Assembly (NCBI RefSeq): GCF_900129235.1 | Contig: NZ_FQUV01000003.1 | Coordinates: 248,001 to 312,000 of the forward strand | Direction: 5' to 3' | From: Litoreibacter ascidiaceicola | GTDB lineage: Bacteria > Pseudomonadota > Alphaproteobacteria > Rhodobacterales > Rhodobacteraceae | DNA: 64,000 nt | In this document: piece after piece, positions 44,743 to 53,382 of the stretch | Layout of the letters: each line of letters starts with the position of its first letter | Numbering within the stretch: the first letter of the stretch is position 1 | Made by a program: the position numbers and the translations under genes | Notes under the pieces: generated by a model | What the model was told of the DNA's origin: nothing | The model's input: only the letters and a program-made list of their open reading frames with translations | The model's database searches: none

Positions 44743-44885
44743 TCTGACCGTGCTCCAATGCAAACCCCGTTGACCATGGCACCGCCCGCATGGGTGCAGC
44801 GGCCTTCCGACAGCCCGCGCTCTACCTTGAGCCCGCCATAGAAGGCCAGCCCCATAAACACCAGCGTGAACATACGTCGGATCAT
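44739..44885 (-). CDS. 48-residue single-pass membrane protein
   Basis: A short gene nested between the EVE-domain gene and rimM with ATGA overlaps at both ends. It encodes a basic start (MIRRM), one hydrophobic helix ([14 protein letters not shown]), then a short tail with two Cys (GRCTHAG and NGVCIG), 12 residues apart, which may form a disulfide in the periplasm. The double translational coupling and the filled gap argue strongly that it is real. I recall similar tiny Cys-pair membrane proteins in other Rhodobacterales; function unknown. Confidence 0.75.
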   Translation of the reverse strand: MIRRMFTLVFMGLAFYGGLKVERGLSEGRCTHAGGAMVNGVCIGARSE

Positions 44886-45304
44886 GTGTCGAGCCCCATG
44901 GCATTGGCGATCAGGCGGTAGTCGGCTTCAGGGATTGTAAATTTACCTTGGCGGAATGCCATCCCCCAATGGCTGGGGCGGGTGACAAAGGACAAGTCCT
45001 CCAACAACGGGCGCACGGGAACTTCGACCACGTCGTCAAATTCGGCATCCCGCACCCATGCTGGCATGCCGGTCATGTAATCCATCTGCCGCGGGGCGTC
45101 GCCGGTGATGGTGGCGTGGCCCACAAAAGCCTGCACAGGGTCTCCGTCAAATTCGGTTTTTGGCGCGTAGAAGATCACTTTGTCGCCCACATCCAAATTG
45201 CGCACGGCGGCTTCCTTGCCGTGGCTGAAGGCCACAAAGCCCTGCCGCTTGCCCGCCGCAACATGGGCCGCATGGACGACACCTATGACGTAACGCGGGC
45301 TCAT
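44882..45304 (-). CDS. EVE-domain protein
   Basis: 140 residues covering a single EVE (PUA-like) domain: [49 protein letters not shown] and [20 protein letters not shown] domains bind modified bases in DNA or RNA, so a role in tRNA or rRNA modification would suit its place beside rimM and trmD. ATGA overlaps with bluB upstream and the 48-residue gene downstream. Confidence 0.88.
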   Translation of the reverse strand: MSPRYVIGVVHAAHVAAGKRQGFVAFSHGKEAAVRNLDVGDKVIFYAPKTEFDGDPVQAFVGHATITGDAPRQMDYMTGMPAWVRDAEFDDVVEVPVRPLLEDLSFVTRPSHWGMAFRQGKFTIPEADYRLIANAMGLDT

Positions 45305-45930
45305 ATGCTTCGGATATCCAACGCGGCGGCACGGGCTTCCCAGCCTTCGCGCAGCAATTCGGGTGTTTCGTGGTCGGCTTCAGGGTAGCCGATGCAGAAA
45401 TAGCCGATTAAGGCCCAGTCTTCTGGCACATCCAGATCGCGGCACAGCTGCGCAGGGTCAAGAACGGAGACCCATCCCAGTCCCAAGCCTTCGGCACGTG
45501 CGGCGAGCCAGAAAAGGGTGACTGCGGACACCACCGAATAGCGGCGCATCTCGGGCATGGAGCCTGCACCAAGGCCGTGGCCTTTGGTCGTAGCTTCGTC
45601 GCAAAAGACCGCAAGTTGCACCGGCGCTTGGTCCATCCCCGCCAGTTTCAGTTTTGCGTAATTGTCAGCTTGGTCACCGTCATAGCGGGCAAGGGCCTCG
45701 GCATTGGCGACCTCGAAATTGGCGCGGGCGGCGGCGCGGGCTTCGGCGCTCTCGACACGCACGATGCGCCAAGGTTCCGACAGGCCCACGGAGGGGGCAT
45801 GCGAAAATGCGTCGAGGCACCGCATCAGCAGTGCCTCGTCCAGGGGTGTGGTGCGGAAGCGGCGCACATCGCGCCGCCACCGCATCAACTCATATAGCTC
45901 GTCCCGGAAGGCCGGTTCGAATTCACGCAT
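45301..45930 (-). CDS. bluB: BluB-like 5,6-dimethylbenzimidazole synthase / nitroreductase-family flavoenzyme
   Basis: 209 residues. RRDVRRFRTTPLDEALL, then HAPSVGLSEPWRIVRV, GAGSMPEMRRYSVVSAVTLFW and GLGLGWVSVLDP are BluB-specific within the nitroreductase superfamily. BluB fragments FMNH2 to make the lower ligand of vitamin B12. It lies 14 bases after rpsP, an odd position for a cobalamin gene, and is coupled to the EVE gene by a 4-base overlap. Confidence 0.88.
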   Translation of the reverse strand: MREFEPAFRDELYELMRWRRDVRRFRTTPLDEALLMRCLDAFSHAPSVGLSEPWRIVRVESAEARAAARANFEVANAEALARYDGDQADNYAKLKLAGMDQAPVQLAVFCDEATTKGHGLGAGSMPEMRRYSVVSAVTLFWLAARAEGLGLGWVSVLDPAQLCRDLDVPEDWALIGYFCIGYPEADHETPELLREGWEARAAALDIRSI

Positions 45931-45944
45931 TGCTCAAGCGCAGA

Positions 45945-46370
45945 TTACTCTGCGGATGCTTCCGCAGCAGCTTCTTCAGCCGGTGCTTCTTCTGCAGGAG
46001 CCTCAGCCGGAGCAGCAGCAGCTTCAGCAGCGGCAGCAGCTTTTGCGGCTTTCTCTTCAACGCGGTCCTGAGCTTTCTTGCCCGGCTCGCCTTTTTTCAG
46101 GTTGGCGCGCTCTTTCTTCTCGATAACGCCAGCAGCTTCCAGGAAGCGGGACACACGGTCAGAAGGCTGCGCGCCTTGGTCGAGCCAGTACTGCACGCGT
46201 TCCATGTCGAGCTTTACACGCTCTTCGCTGTCTTTTGGCAGCAGCGGGTTGTATGTGCCCAATTTCTCGACGTAACGGCCGTCACGTGGCATGCGCGTGT
46301 CGGCTGCGACAACACGGTAGAAGGGGCGCTTTTTGGACCCACCACGGGCCAGACGGATTTTCATTGCCAT
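45945..46370 (-). CDS. rpsP: 30S ribosomal protein S16
   Basis: 141 residues: [39 protein letters not shown] and [15 protein letters not shown] are diagnostic. After residue 80 there is a long tail of Lys, then Ala/Glu/Pro-rich repeats, longer than the core needs but common in alphaproteobacterial S16. GGAG lies 9 bases before the ATG. Confidence 0.97.
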   Translation of the reverse strand: MAMKIRLARGGSKKRPFYRVVAADTRMPRDGRYVEKLGTYNPLLPKDSEERVKLDMERVQYWLDQGAQPSDRVSRFLEAAGVIEKKERANLKKGEPGKKAQDRVEEKAAKAAAAAEAAAAPAEAPAEEAPAEEAAAEASAE

Positions 46371-46415
46371 TGTGTAGTTCTCCTTAAGATGGCTGTGCCG
46401 GACAAGTGTCCGAAA

Positions 46416-46709
46416 TTATTGAAACGTTTTATGGTTTTGGATGACTTCCCGAATGATGAAATTCAGGAAGGATTTGGCGAATTCGGGGTCCAGATCGGCA
46501 CGTTTTGCCAAGTCTTCCAGACGGTTGATCTGTTTTGCCTCACGGTCGGGATCCGACGGCGGCAGATTATGCTCGGCCTTCAGCTTGCCCACGGCTTGGG
46601 TATGCTTGAACCGCTCGCCCAGCGTATAGACGAGGATTGCGTCCAGACGGTCGATGCTGGCGCGGTGCTCTTTCAACAGCTCGGCGGCTTTTGTGACGGG
46701 ATCAGTCAA
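46416..46709 (-). CDS. chorismate mutase, AroQ type
   Basis: 97 residues with a TTG start at 46709, preceded by AGGG and overlapping the acetyltransferase stop by 8 bases. Three-helix AroQ fold: SIDRLDAILVYTLGERFKHTQAVG with the active-site Arg/Lys positions, then DPDREAKQINRLEDLAK. It converts chorismate to prephenate for Phe and Tyr synthesis. It lies between a GNAT gene and rpsP. Confidence 0.92.
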   Translation of the reverse strand: MTDPVTKAAELLKEHRASIDRLDAILVYTLGERFKHTQAVGKLKAEHNLPPSDPDREAKQINRLEDLAKRADLDPEFAKSFLNFIIREVIQNHKTFQ

Positions 46710-47304
46710 GTGCGAACCCTTTCGGTTTGAAGGCAGGGTCTTGGTAATGGCTAACTTCCATGGCGATGCCGTGGGACAGCTGGGTGTCGTTCAGCGCAGC
46801 GGGGGCAGGGTGGCGGTAGACCGCGTCATCATCCCCGATGGATTTCGCTTCCTTGTCTTTCACGCAGCCCAGACGCTCGGCCAGACGGACAGAATCCAGA
46901 TTGTAGGGGTCAAGGTAGCTGACAGCACCCTCCCAGCCGGATTTGTAGAAATGGCGGCGCGCGGCGTCGACGGCTTCCAGCGCATAGCCTTTGCCCGCAA
47001 CTTCGGGCCAGATGATCCAAGCCAGTTCGCGCTCCGGCCACAAGGCAGGTTGCCAGCCGCCTGCCATGCCAAGCGTCGCGTCGGTTTCCTTGTCGTGGAT
47101 CATCCACATGCCGAAGCCGCGAATTTCCCAGTGGCCGATTTCGGCCGCATAGAGCATCCACGCCTCATACGGGTTCAACGGCCCGCCCATGTAGCGGGCG
47201 CGGAAGCTGGTGAAGGTCGCCTTGAAGTCGGGATAGTCCTGCGGCTCCGGCCCTTTCAGGACCAGACGCTCGGTTTCCAGCACGGGGATGTCGCGGTGGC
47301 CCAT
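46702..47304 (-). CDS. GNAT-family N-acetyltransferase (RimJ/RimL-like), copy A
   Basis: 200 residues from ATG 47304, which overlaps the stop of the next copy upstream by one base (TAATG). RimJ/RimL pattern: LETERLVLKGPEPQDYPDF, FGMWMIHDKETDATLGMAGGW, ELAWIIWPEVAGKGYALEAV, DPYNLDSVRLAERLGCV. It shares its plan with the adjacent copy B, so a local duplication is likely. Target (ribosomal protein or small molecule) unknown. Confidence 0.9.
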   Translation of the reverse strand: MGHRDIPVLETERLVLKGPEPQDYPDFKATFTSFRARYMGGPLNPYEAWMLYAAEIGHWEIRGFGMWMIHDKETDATLGMAGGWQPALWPERELAWIIWPEVAGKGYALEAVDAARRHFYKSGWEGAVSYLDPYNLDSVRLAERLGCVKDKEAKSIGDDDAVYRHPAPAALNDTQLSHGIAMEVSHYQDPAFKPKGFALD

Positions 47305-47837
47305 TACGCGGCCTCCGGCTTTGGATGGCGGTAAACGAGCCCCCAAGTCTTGAGCGGGTTCGGGAACTTCGCCTCAGGGTCGTGCGCCGCGCCAAGACGC
47401 TTTGCCAGTTTGATCGAGGCCGTGTTGCGCGGGTCGATGTAGCTGACGATGGTATCCCATTTCAGCACGTTCCAAGCGTGATCCAAGCAGGCTTTCGCTG
47501 CTTCAAGGGCAAGACCTTGGCCCTCGTCTTTTTTGTCGAACAACGCCCAACCGATTTCTTTTTCGGGAAACCACGGGGGGGCGAAATGTCCGGTCAACCC
47601 GATGGCCTGATCGTTGCCTTTACGGGTGATGATGTAGTGGCCGAAACCGCGCATGATCCAGTGGCCGGCCTCGAAGGAGAAGATTTCCCACGCATCCTCT
47701 GCATCCTTCGGGCCGCCGATATATTGCGACCGCTCCGACGCGTAATGCGCAGCGTAAGCGTCTACATCCGCGGCTTTCGGAGCGCGCAGGATCAAGCGCT
47801 CTGTCTCAAGCGTGGGGGTGGAAAAGGTCACGGTCAT
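47304..47837 (-). CDS. GNAT-family N-acetyltransferase (RimJ/RimL-like), copy B
   Basis: 177 residues: LETERLILRAPKAADVDAYA, FGHYIITRKGNDQAIGLTGHF, EIGWALFDKKDEGQGLALEA, DPRNTASIKLAKRLGA. Clearly related to copy A in sequence order and motifs. The ATG overlaps the ffh stop (ATGA), so it is translated with the SRP GTPase. Confidence 0.9.
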   Translation of the reverse strand: MTVTFSTPTLETERLILRAPKAADVDAYAAHYASERSQYIGGPKDAEDAWEIFSFEAGHWIMRGFGHYIITRKGNDQAIGLTGHFAPPWFPEKEIGWALFDKKDEGQGLALEAAKACLDHAWNVLKWDTIVSYIDPRNTASIKLAKRLGAAHDPEAKFPNPLKTWGLVYRHPKPEAA

Positions 47838-49336
47838 TTTTTCTTGCCGAACCCTGACAGGCCGGGGGGCAGCGCGCCGCCACCCATGCCGGGCATACCG
47901 CCCATTCCGCCGGGCAGCTTCGCGCCCATTTGTTTGGCCGCCGCCTCCATGGCTGCCGGGTCGTTCATGTCAGGCATACCGCCCTTGCCAAACATGCCTT
48001 TCATGGCCTGTTTCAGCATCCCGCCTTTGCCCATTTTGCCCATCTTCTTCATCATGTCGCCCATCTGGCGCTGCATTTTCAGAAGTTTGTTCAGGTCCGA
48101 GACCTCCATCCCCGCGCCCTTGGCGATGCGCTTCTTGCGCGACGCTTGCAAAAGCTGCGGGTTGGCGCGTTCGCGTTTGGTCATCGACTGGATCAGGGCA
48201 ATCTGCTGTTTCAGCATCTTGTCGTCGAGGCCTGCCTCTTTGGCCTGACCTGCCATTTTCTTCATGCCGGGCATCATGCCCATGAGGCCTTCCATGCCGC
48301 CCATCTTGAGCATCTGCTCAAGCTGGTTCTTCAGGTCGTTCATGTTGAACTGACCCTTCTGGAAGCGCTTCATCATCTTCTCGGCTTGTTCAGCCTCGAT
48401 GGTTTCTTGTGCTTTCTCGACCAAGGCGACGATGTCGCCCATGCCAAGGATGCGGCCTGCGATGCGGTCCGGCTCGAAGGTTTCAAGCGCGTCCATCTTT
48501 TCGCCAAGGCCGACGAATTTGATCGGCTTGCCCGTGACCGCGCGCATCGACAGGGCCGCGCCGCCGCGACCGTCGCCGTCCATACGGGTCAACACAACGC
48601 CGGAGATGCCGATCTTGCCGTCGAATTCCTCAGCGACCTCAACGGCGACCTGACCGGTCAGGCCGTCGACCACCAGCAGCGTTTCGCGCGGTTTGACGAT
48701 GTCACGGACGTCTTCGACTTCCTGCATCAACACTTCGTCGATTTGCAAACGGCCCGCAGTGTCGAGCATGTAGACGTCGTAGCCGCCCAGCGTCGCCTGT
48801 TGCTTGGCGCGCTTGGCGATGTCGACGGGCTTCTCGCCCTTGACGATCGGCAGGGTGTCGACGCCGATCTGCACACCGAGGATCGCCAGCTGTTCCATCG
48901 CCGCAGGGCGGTTCACGTCGAGCGATGCCATCAGCACGCGCTTGTTGTTTTTCTCTTTCAGCCGTTTGGCCAGCTTACCGGTCGTCGTGGTCTTACCGGA
49001 GCCTTGCAGACCCACCATCAGGATCGGAGCGGGCGGGCTGTCGATTTTCAACTCGCCCGGCGTATCGTCGTCGCCTGCCAGCACATGTTTCAACTCGTCG
49101 TGGACGATCTTGACGACTTGCTGGCCGGGGGTGATCGACTTGGTGACGTTCTGGCCGGTGGCCTTGTCGGCGACAGCTTTGACGAAATCGCGGGCGACGG
49201 GTAGCGAGACGTCGGCTTCCAGCAGGGCGACACGCACCTCGCGCAGGGCGGTTTTGACGTCGTCCTCGGACAGCGCGCCTTGCTTTGTGAGCTTATCAAA
49301 GACGCCAGAGAGGCGTTCGGACAGGTTCTCAAACAT
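47834..49336 (-). CDS. ffh: signal recognition particle GTPase Ffh
   Basis: 500 residues. N domain, G domain with GLQGSGKTT (K115), LDTAGRLQ and TRMDGDGRGGAAL, and a Met-rich M domain with GMMPGMKKMAGQ and the helix-turn KSMTKRERANPQLL-like region for 4.5S RNA and signal sequences. A Gly/Met/Pro-rich tail follows, as in alphaproteobacterial homologues. It directs membrane proteins to SecYEG with FtsY. First gene of the leftward block. Confidence 0.97.
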   Translation of the reverse strand: MFENLSERLSGVFDKLTKQGALSEDDVKTALREVRVALLEADVSLPVARDFVKAVADKATGQNVTKSITPGQQVVKIVHDELKHVLAGDDDTPGELKIDSPPAPILMVGLQGSGKTTTTGKLAKRLKEKNNKRVLMASLDVNRPAAMEQLAILGVQIGVDTLPIVKGEKPVDIAKRAKQQATLGGYDVYMLDTAGRLQIDEVLMQEVEDVRDIVKPRETLLVVDGLTGQVAVEVAEEFDGKIGISGVVLTRMDGDGRGGAALSMRAVTGKPIKFVGLGEKMDALETFEPDRIAGRILGMGDIVALVEKAQETIEAEQAEKMMKRFQKGQFNMNDLKNQLEQMLKMGGMEGLMGMMPGMKKMAGQAKEAGLDDKMLKQQIALIQSMTKRERANPQLLQASRKKRIAKGAGMEVSDLNKLLKMQRQMGDMMKKMGKMGKGGMLKQAMKGMFGKGGMPDMNDPAAMEAAAKQMGAKLPGGMGGMPGMGGGALPPGLSGFGKKK

Positions 49337-49532
49337 GGGCTCTCGGCTCCTTCTTCCTCACATGTGACCCCTACCTAAGCACGGACCGGCTAAACGACAA
49401 TTGCCCCCGCCACTTGTCACAAGTGGGTCCAAACAAACAGTTTGGCCCCCATGGGCGCGACGCGCTGATGGGGGGCGATCCCTGCTTCAAGCGGGGACCG
49501 GAAGTCTGGTGCTTCCGGATGTTGTGGGCGAT

Positions 49533-49994
49533 CTACGCGGTGGGGCCTTTGGAGTCAAGCCACGCGTTGACCTCTCGGGCCAGACTCCGAGCGCGGCTTT
49601 GCGGTTGCGGGGAGCCGAACTCCAGCGGGCCTGTATCTCGCTGCAAAACCAGCCGCCCCGATCGGGTTGAGCCTTGTCCACGCCACCTGATTCTGGCCCC
49701 TCGGACCAGCCCCAACTCGTCGATCATCTGGCGCTTTTTGAAGATGGTTTGCCGCGTAAGGATAAGAGCATCCGCGTCGCGATCCAGAGTGAGCGTCTGA
49801 CGTTCGACAAATGTCAGAAAGAACAGCGGGATGATCACGGCTGCCAGAAATATCCAGCCGATGGGGTCGCCGCTCTTGAGAATGGTGATCGATATATAAA
49901 CCCATGCCAAGACGAAGGCCGCAAGGAACCAGGCCACCATCCCGGGTTTCTGGTCCAGAACCAGCCTGGAAGGGCGATTGTCTCGCGTGATCAT
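49533..49994 (-). CDS. two-helix membrane protein with PH-like soluble domain (paralogue A)
   Basis: 153 residues from the ATG (49994) that overlaps the stop of the paralogue upstream. Two adjacent membrane segments (VAWFLAAFVLAWVYISITIL and IGWIFLAAVIIPLFFLTFV) are followed by a beta-rich domain (RQTLTLDRDADALILTRQTIF, RLVLQRDTGP). The shape fits bacterial PH-like membrane proteins. Function unknown. Confidence 0.75.
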   Translation of the reverse strand: MITRDNRPSRLVLDQKPGMVAWFLAAFVLAWVYISITILKSGDPIGWIFLAAVIIPLFFLTFVERQTLTLDRDADALILTRQTIFKKRQMIDELGLVRGARIRWRGQGSTRSGRLVLQRDTGPLEFGSPQPQSRARSLAREVNAWLDSKGPTA

Positions 49995-50464
49995 GATGCC
50001 TGTGTCAGCCACTGGTTGATTGTGTCGGCGATCCCGTGATGGTCGCTGAAATTGTCATAGGCGAAGACCAGAGGGTGGATGCCTGCGCTTTGGCCCTCGG
50101 GAAAGACCAGTGCCACGCGGTAGGTTGTGCCGCCCTTCTTGGTGTGGCTGGCCTGCACAATGGCATTTTGAACTTCGTGCAACTGATGCTCGACCACGGA
50201 CCCGCCCAGCAGCGTTTTGCGCCGGATAACCAGTTTTCCTTCAGAGCGCAGGAACAGCGCTTGAGTGCGGCGGGCGAAGAAATAAAGCAGGACGACGGGA
50301 ATGAAGCTTGCGGCCATGAAGATCAGGCCCATGGCTTGCCCGCTTAGCAAGATCGAAAGACCGATACCGAAGAACAAAAGCCAGCCCCCGACAAGGGCGA
50401 GGGAGACGACCCAAGGCCTGTTCTCGACAATCAATTGCTCGGGCAGGTTGCGGGTGACTTTCAT
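49991..50464 (-). CDS. two-helix membrane protein with PH-like soluble domain (paralogue B)
   Basis: 157 residues from ATG 50464. It has the same order as paralogue A: VTRNLPEQLIVENRPWVVS corresponds to ITRDNRPSRLVLDQKPGMV, then two helices, then a strand-rich tail (LRSEGKLVIRRKTLLGG). Local duplication with an ATGA overlap. Divergent from the LysR gene at 50605. Confidence 0.75.
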   Translation of the reverse strand: MKVTRNLPEQLIVENRPWVVSLALVGGWLLFFGIGLSILLSGQAMGLIFMAASFIPVVLLYFFARRTQALFLRSEGKLVIRRKTLLGGSVVEHQLHEVQNAIVQASHTKKGGTTYRVALVFPEGQSAGIHPLVFAYDNFSDHHGIADTINQWLTQAS

Positions 50465-50604
50465 GATGCAAAGACTACCAGACGGCGCAGGATTGAAAAG
50501 GGCAGGTGCTGTGGCGTGGCCGCGCTTTGTGCTTTGCAAAATAAAACCGATGTGGAATGGTTCGGCGAGGTCCGCGCATTTGCGCACAAGGGAGGCGGCG
50601 GCTT

Positions 50605-51492
50605 ATGGAAATCGACAACTGGGACGAATATCGTACCGCCTATCAAGTCGCGCGCCTGCGCACGGTGAGTGCCGCGGCAGAGGTGTTGGGCGTGCACCAT
50701 GCCACCGTTATCCGCCATATCGACAGCCTTGAAGGCAAGTTAGGGGCCAAGCTTTTCCAGCGCCATGCGCGCGGATACACCCCGACCGAAGCGGGGGAGG
50801 ATTTGCTGACCGTGGCCGCGGCGACCGAGGATCAGTTGACGCAGCTGGCGGGCCGTATACACGGGCGCGGAGCATCGGTGTCAGGCGATCTGATCGTCAC
50901 CTGCCTGCCGCAGATGTCACCGCTGATGGCGCGCACGATTACCAAATACCAAGCTGACAACCCTGATATCCGCGCCGAGCTGATCGTCGATACGCGGCCC
51001 TTGCGGCTTGAATACGGCGAAGCGCATGTGGCCCTGCGCGCCGGTGCGCCGGGAGATGATCTGGACAATATCGTGCAGGAACTGGCGAAAATGCCGATGG
51101 GGCTTTATGCCCACAAGGATTACGTGTTCCGGCATGGCCCGCTGAAGGGGATGGAGGATATCCCCAACCACCGCTTCTGCCGCATGTCGACCTTGAACCT
51201 GCGTGCGCCTTTTATGCGTTGGATGGGGGAGCACGTGCCGGAGGAGAATGTCGTCTACAAATGTTCCGACACCAACACGGTGCAGGACGGCGTTATCGCC
51301 GGTGCAGGAATCGGGTTTCTGCCCTCCTATATCGGCAATGCGCATCCGGATATGAAGGAGATGCTTCCGTCCGAGCAGAGCTGGTCGTCAACTTTCTGGT
51401 GTGTGACCCACGTGGATTTGCACAGAACCGCGAAGGTGCATTCCTTTGTGACCTTTTTGAAAGAGGAAGCCAAAGGGTGGGGCGACCTTTAG
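50605..51492 (+). CDS. LysR-family transcriptional regulator
   Basis: 295 residues from ATG 50605 with GGGAGG upstream. N-terminal helix-turn-helix: YQVARLRTVSAAAEVLGV, HHATVIRHIDSLEGKLGAKLF, then the effector-binding domain. It has a Trp-Asp-Glu start (NWDEYRTA), frequent in regulators controlling neighbours in Rhodobacterales. Divergent from the PH-like membrane pair, 145 bases before a DMT exporter gene; either may be its target. Confidence 0.9.
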   Translation: MEIDNWDEYRTAYQVARLRTVSAAAEVLGVHHATVIRHIDSLEGKLGAKLFQRHARGYTPTEAGEDLLTVAAATEDQLTQLAGRIHGRGASVSGDLIVTCLPQMSPLMARTITKYQADNPDIRAELIVDTRPLRLEYGEAHVALRAGAPGDDLDNIVQELAKMPMGLYAHKDYVFRHGPLKGMEDIPNHRFCRMSTLNLRAPFMRWMGEHVPEENVVYKCSDTNTVQDGVIAGAGIGFLPSYIGNAHPDMKEMLPSEQSWSSTFWCVTHVDLHRTAKVHSFVTFLKEEAKGWGDL

Positions 51493-51636
51493 GCGTGGGC
51501 TGACCTGAATGAGCGCCTGCGGCGCGCGATATTTCTGGCGCTTTGTGGCGGGTGTGAGGCCAAACAGGCAAGGGCGTGCACGGGGCAGGGTGAGGATTGA
51601 ATATTTGAGCCAAGATGAAGCTGTAAGAGGGTTCTT

Positions 51637-52512
51637 GTGACACCGGCGCTGCGTGGCCATGCGGCGATGCTGCTGTTTTCGGTTCTGGTGGCGGGATCGT
51701 TCTCGCTGGGGTCGTTGGCGGCCAACGAGATATCACCGGCGGCATTGAATGCGGTGCGCTTTGCGATTGCGGGCGTGGTGATCGGGGTGGCGGCGCTGGT
51801 GACAACAGGGCTGCCGCGCAGGGCCTTGGTGGCCCCGTGGCGCTATTTGCTTTTGGGCGGGATATTCGCGGCTTATTTCGTTTTGATGTTCGAAGGCTTG
51901 AAGACAGCGCCGCCAGTGAGCGCGGCGGCGGTCTTTACCCTGACGCCGGTACTGGCGGCGGGGGCAGGATATATTCTGCTGCGTCAGGTTTTAACCACCC
52001 GTATGGCGCTGGCTCTGGCTTTGGGGGCCGTCGGGGCGTTGTGGGTGATTTTCAGGGCGGATGTGCAGGCCTTGCTGGGCTTCGAGGTTGGGCGGGGCGA
52101 AGCCGTCTATTTCGTTGGCTGTGCCGCGCATGCAATCTACACTCCGCTGGTGCGCAAGCTGAACCGCGGCGAGGCACCGGTGGTGTTTTCCTTCTTTACC
52201 CTGTTGGGCGGGTTGGGGCTGCTGACGATCTGGGGGTGGTCCGATCTGTGGGCCACCGACTGGGCCGCGCTGCCCGCGATTGTGTGGGTGACCATCCTCT
52301 ATGTGTCAGTCGCCGCATCGGCGATGACCTTCGTGCTGCTGCAATATGCGGCGCTGCGACTGCCGTCGTCGAAGGTGATGGCCTATACCTACCTCGTACC
52401 CAGTTGGGTCATTCTGTGGGAGCTGGCCCTGGGGGGCACCGCCCCACCGGCGCTGGTTCTGGCGGGGGTGGCATTGACGGTGCTTGCCTTGGGAATGTTG
52501 CTGAAGGACTAG
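51637..52512 (+). CDS. EamA/DMT-family transporter
   Basis: 291 residues with a GTG start and AGAGGG upstream. Ten helices in two EamA halves: LLFSVLVAGSFSLGSLAANE, FVLMFEGLKTAPPVSAAAVF and the second half with AEAVYFVGCAAHAIY-like and ATAMTFVLLQYAALRLPSSK-like segments. Probably exports a metabolite or amino acid. Its stop meets the convergent arsR stop. Confidence 0.9.
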   Translation: MTPALRGHAAMLLFSVLVAGSFSLGSLAANEISPAALNAVRFAIAGVVIGVAALVTTGLPRRALVAPWRYLLLGGIFAAYFVLMFEGLKTAPPVSAAAVFTLTPVLAAGAGYILLRQVLTTRMALALALGAVGALWVIFRADVQALLGFEVGRGEAVYFVGCAAHAIYTPLVRKLNRGEAPVVFSFFTLLGGLGLLTIWGWSDLWATDWAALPAIVWVTILYVSVAASAMTFVLLQYAALRLPSSKVMAYTYLVPSWVILWELALGGTAPPALVLAGVALTVLALGMLLKD

Positions 52513-52832
52513 CTGCCGAGTTCTTTGTTCAGGAATTGCTCGAAGGCGTCGAAGTTCAGCGCCTCCAGCTGGCCAAAGCTCTCGATCCAAACGATGGCCT
52601 CGCGCATGGCCTCCGGCTCCAGCTTGCACCACTTCACGCGCCCGCGCTTTTCCTGAGTGATTAGACCGGCGCGGGTCAGAATGGTCAGATGTTTGGAAAT
52701 CGCGGCCAGTGACATCTCAAACGGCTCGGCCACATCGGTGACCGCCATGTCATCCTCCAGCAGCATCGCCAGAATGGCGCGGCGGGTGCCGTCGGCAAGG
52801 GCTGCGAAGGTGGTATCAAGGGCGGTGCTCAT
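52509..52832 (-). CDS. ArsR-family winged-helix repressor
   Basis: 107 residues from ATG 52832. FAALADGTRRAILAMLLEDD, then MAVTDVAEPFEMSLAAISKH and LITQEKRGRVKWCKLEPEAM. The pattern belongs to ArsR regulators that often accompany SRPBCC genes rather than metal sensors; the CxC metal motif is absent. No such partner is in the window. A 219-base gap to atpI follows on its upstream side without a visible gene. Confidence 0.88.
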   Translation of the reverse strand: MSTALDTTFAALADGTRRAILAMLLEDDMAVTDVAEPFEMSLAAISKHLTILTRAGLITQEKRGRVKWCKLEPEAMREAIVWIESFGQLEALNFDAFEQFLNKELGS

Positions 52833-53051
52833 GGCGGTGTCATGGCGCGGGGCGGCGCAATCGTCAACCAAATGGTTGAATATCAAAAAACTGCATGGGG
52901 GCCTGCGGCGTGGTGTCCAGCTTCGGATGGAGCTCGGTTTAAGGTATAAATATCATAAGGTTAAAGTGGTTTTCAGCGACTGTTGAGGGTGATTGACTCT
53001 GTGCGGCCCGCGGCCTATCCCTCCTGCAAACCTCCCGAGGGGTGTCTTTTG

Positions 53052-53378
53052 ATGACCAATGACCCGAATAAGGCCCAGCTGGATGCGCTGAGCGAGCGGA
53101 TCGAAGGGCTCAAGAAAACCTCTCAGGCTGAAAAGCCAAGGGGGGACGAGCACTATTCGGGGGCCCAGCAGGGCTGGCGCATGGTGACGGAACTTGTTGC
53201 CGGTCTTGGGATCGGCCTGACCATCGGATACGGCCTCGACTGGCTGTTCGGCACATTGCCGATTTTTCTGGTGATCTTCACATTGCTGGGCTTCGCGGCC
53301 GGGGTGAACGTTATGCTTCGCACCGCCAAAGAGGTCCAAAACGAACATCTGGCCAAAGCGGCCAACGAGAAGGACTGA
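53052..53378 (+). CDS. atpI: AtpI, F0 assembly protein
   Basis: 108 residues from ATG 53052; the longer frame from 52983 lacks a start context. A hydrophilic N-terminus is followed by two helices ([15 protein letters not shown] and [19 protein letters not shown]), the AtpI/F0F1-ATPase gene 1 pattern. It aids assembly of the c-ring or Mg2+ handling. Four bases before atpB. Confidence 0.9.
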   Translation: MTNDPNKAQLDALSERIEGLKKTSQAEKPRGDEHYSGAQQGWRMVTELVAGLGIGLTIGYGLDWLFGTLPIFLVIFTLLGFAAGVNVMLRTAKEVQNEHLAKAANEKD

Positions 53379-53382
53379 ACAG

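Noticed and set aside
47930-49204. 424-codon His-rich frame opposite ffh
   Set aside because: Shadow of the Ffh coding sequence; composition is that of reversed codons.
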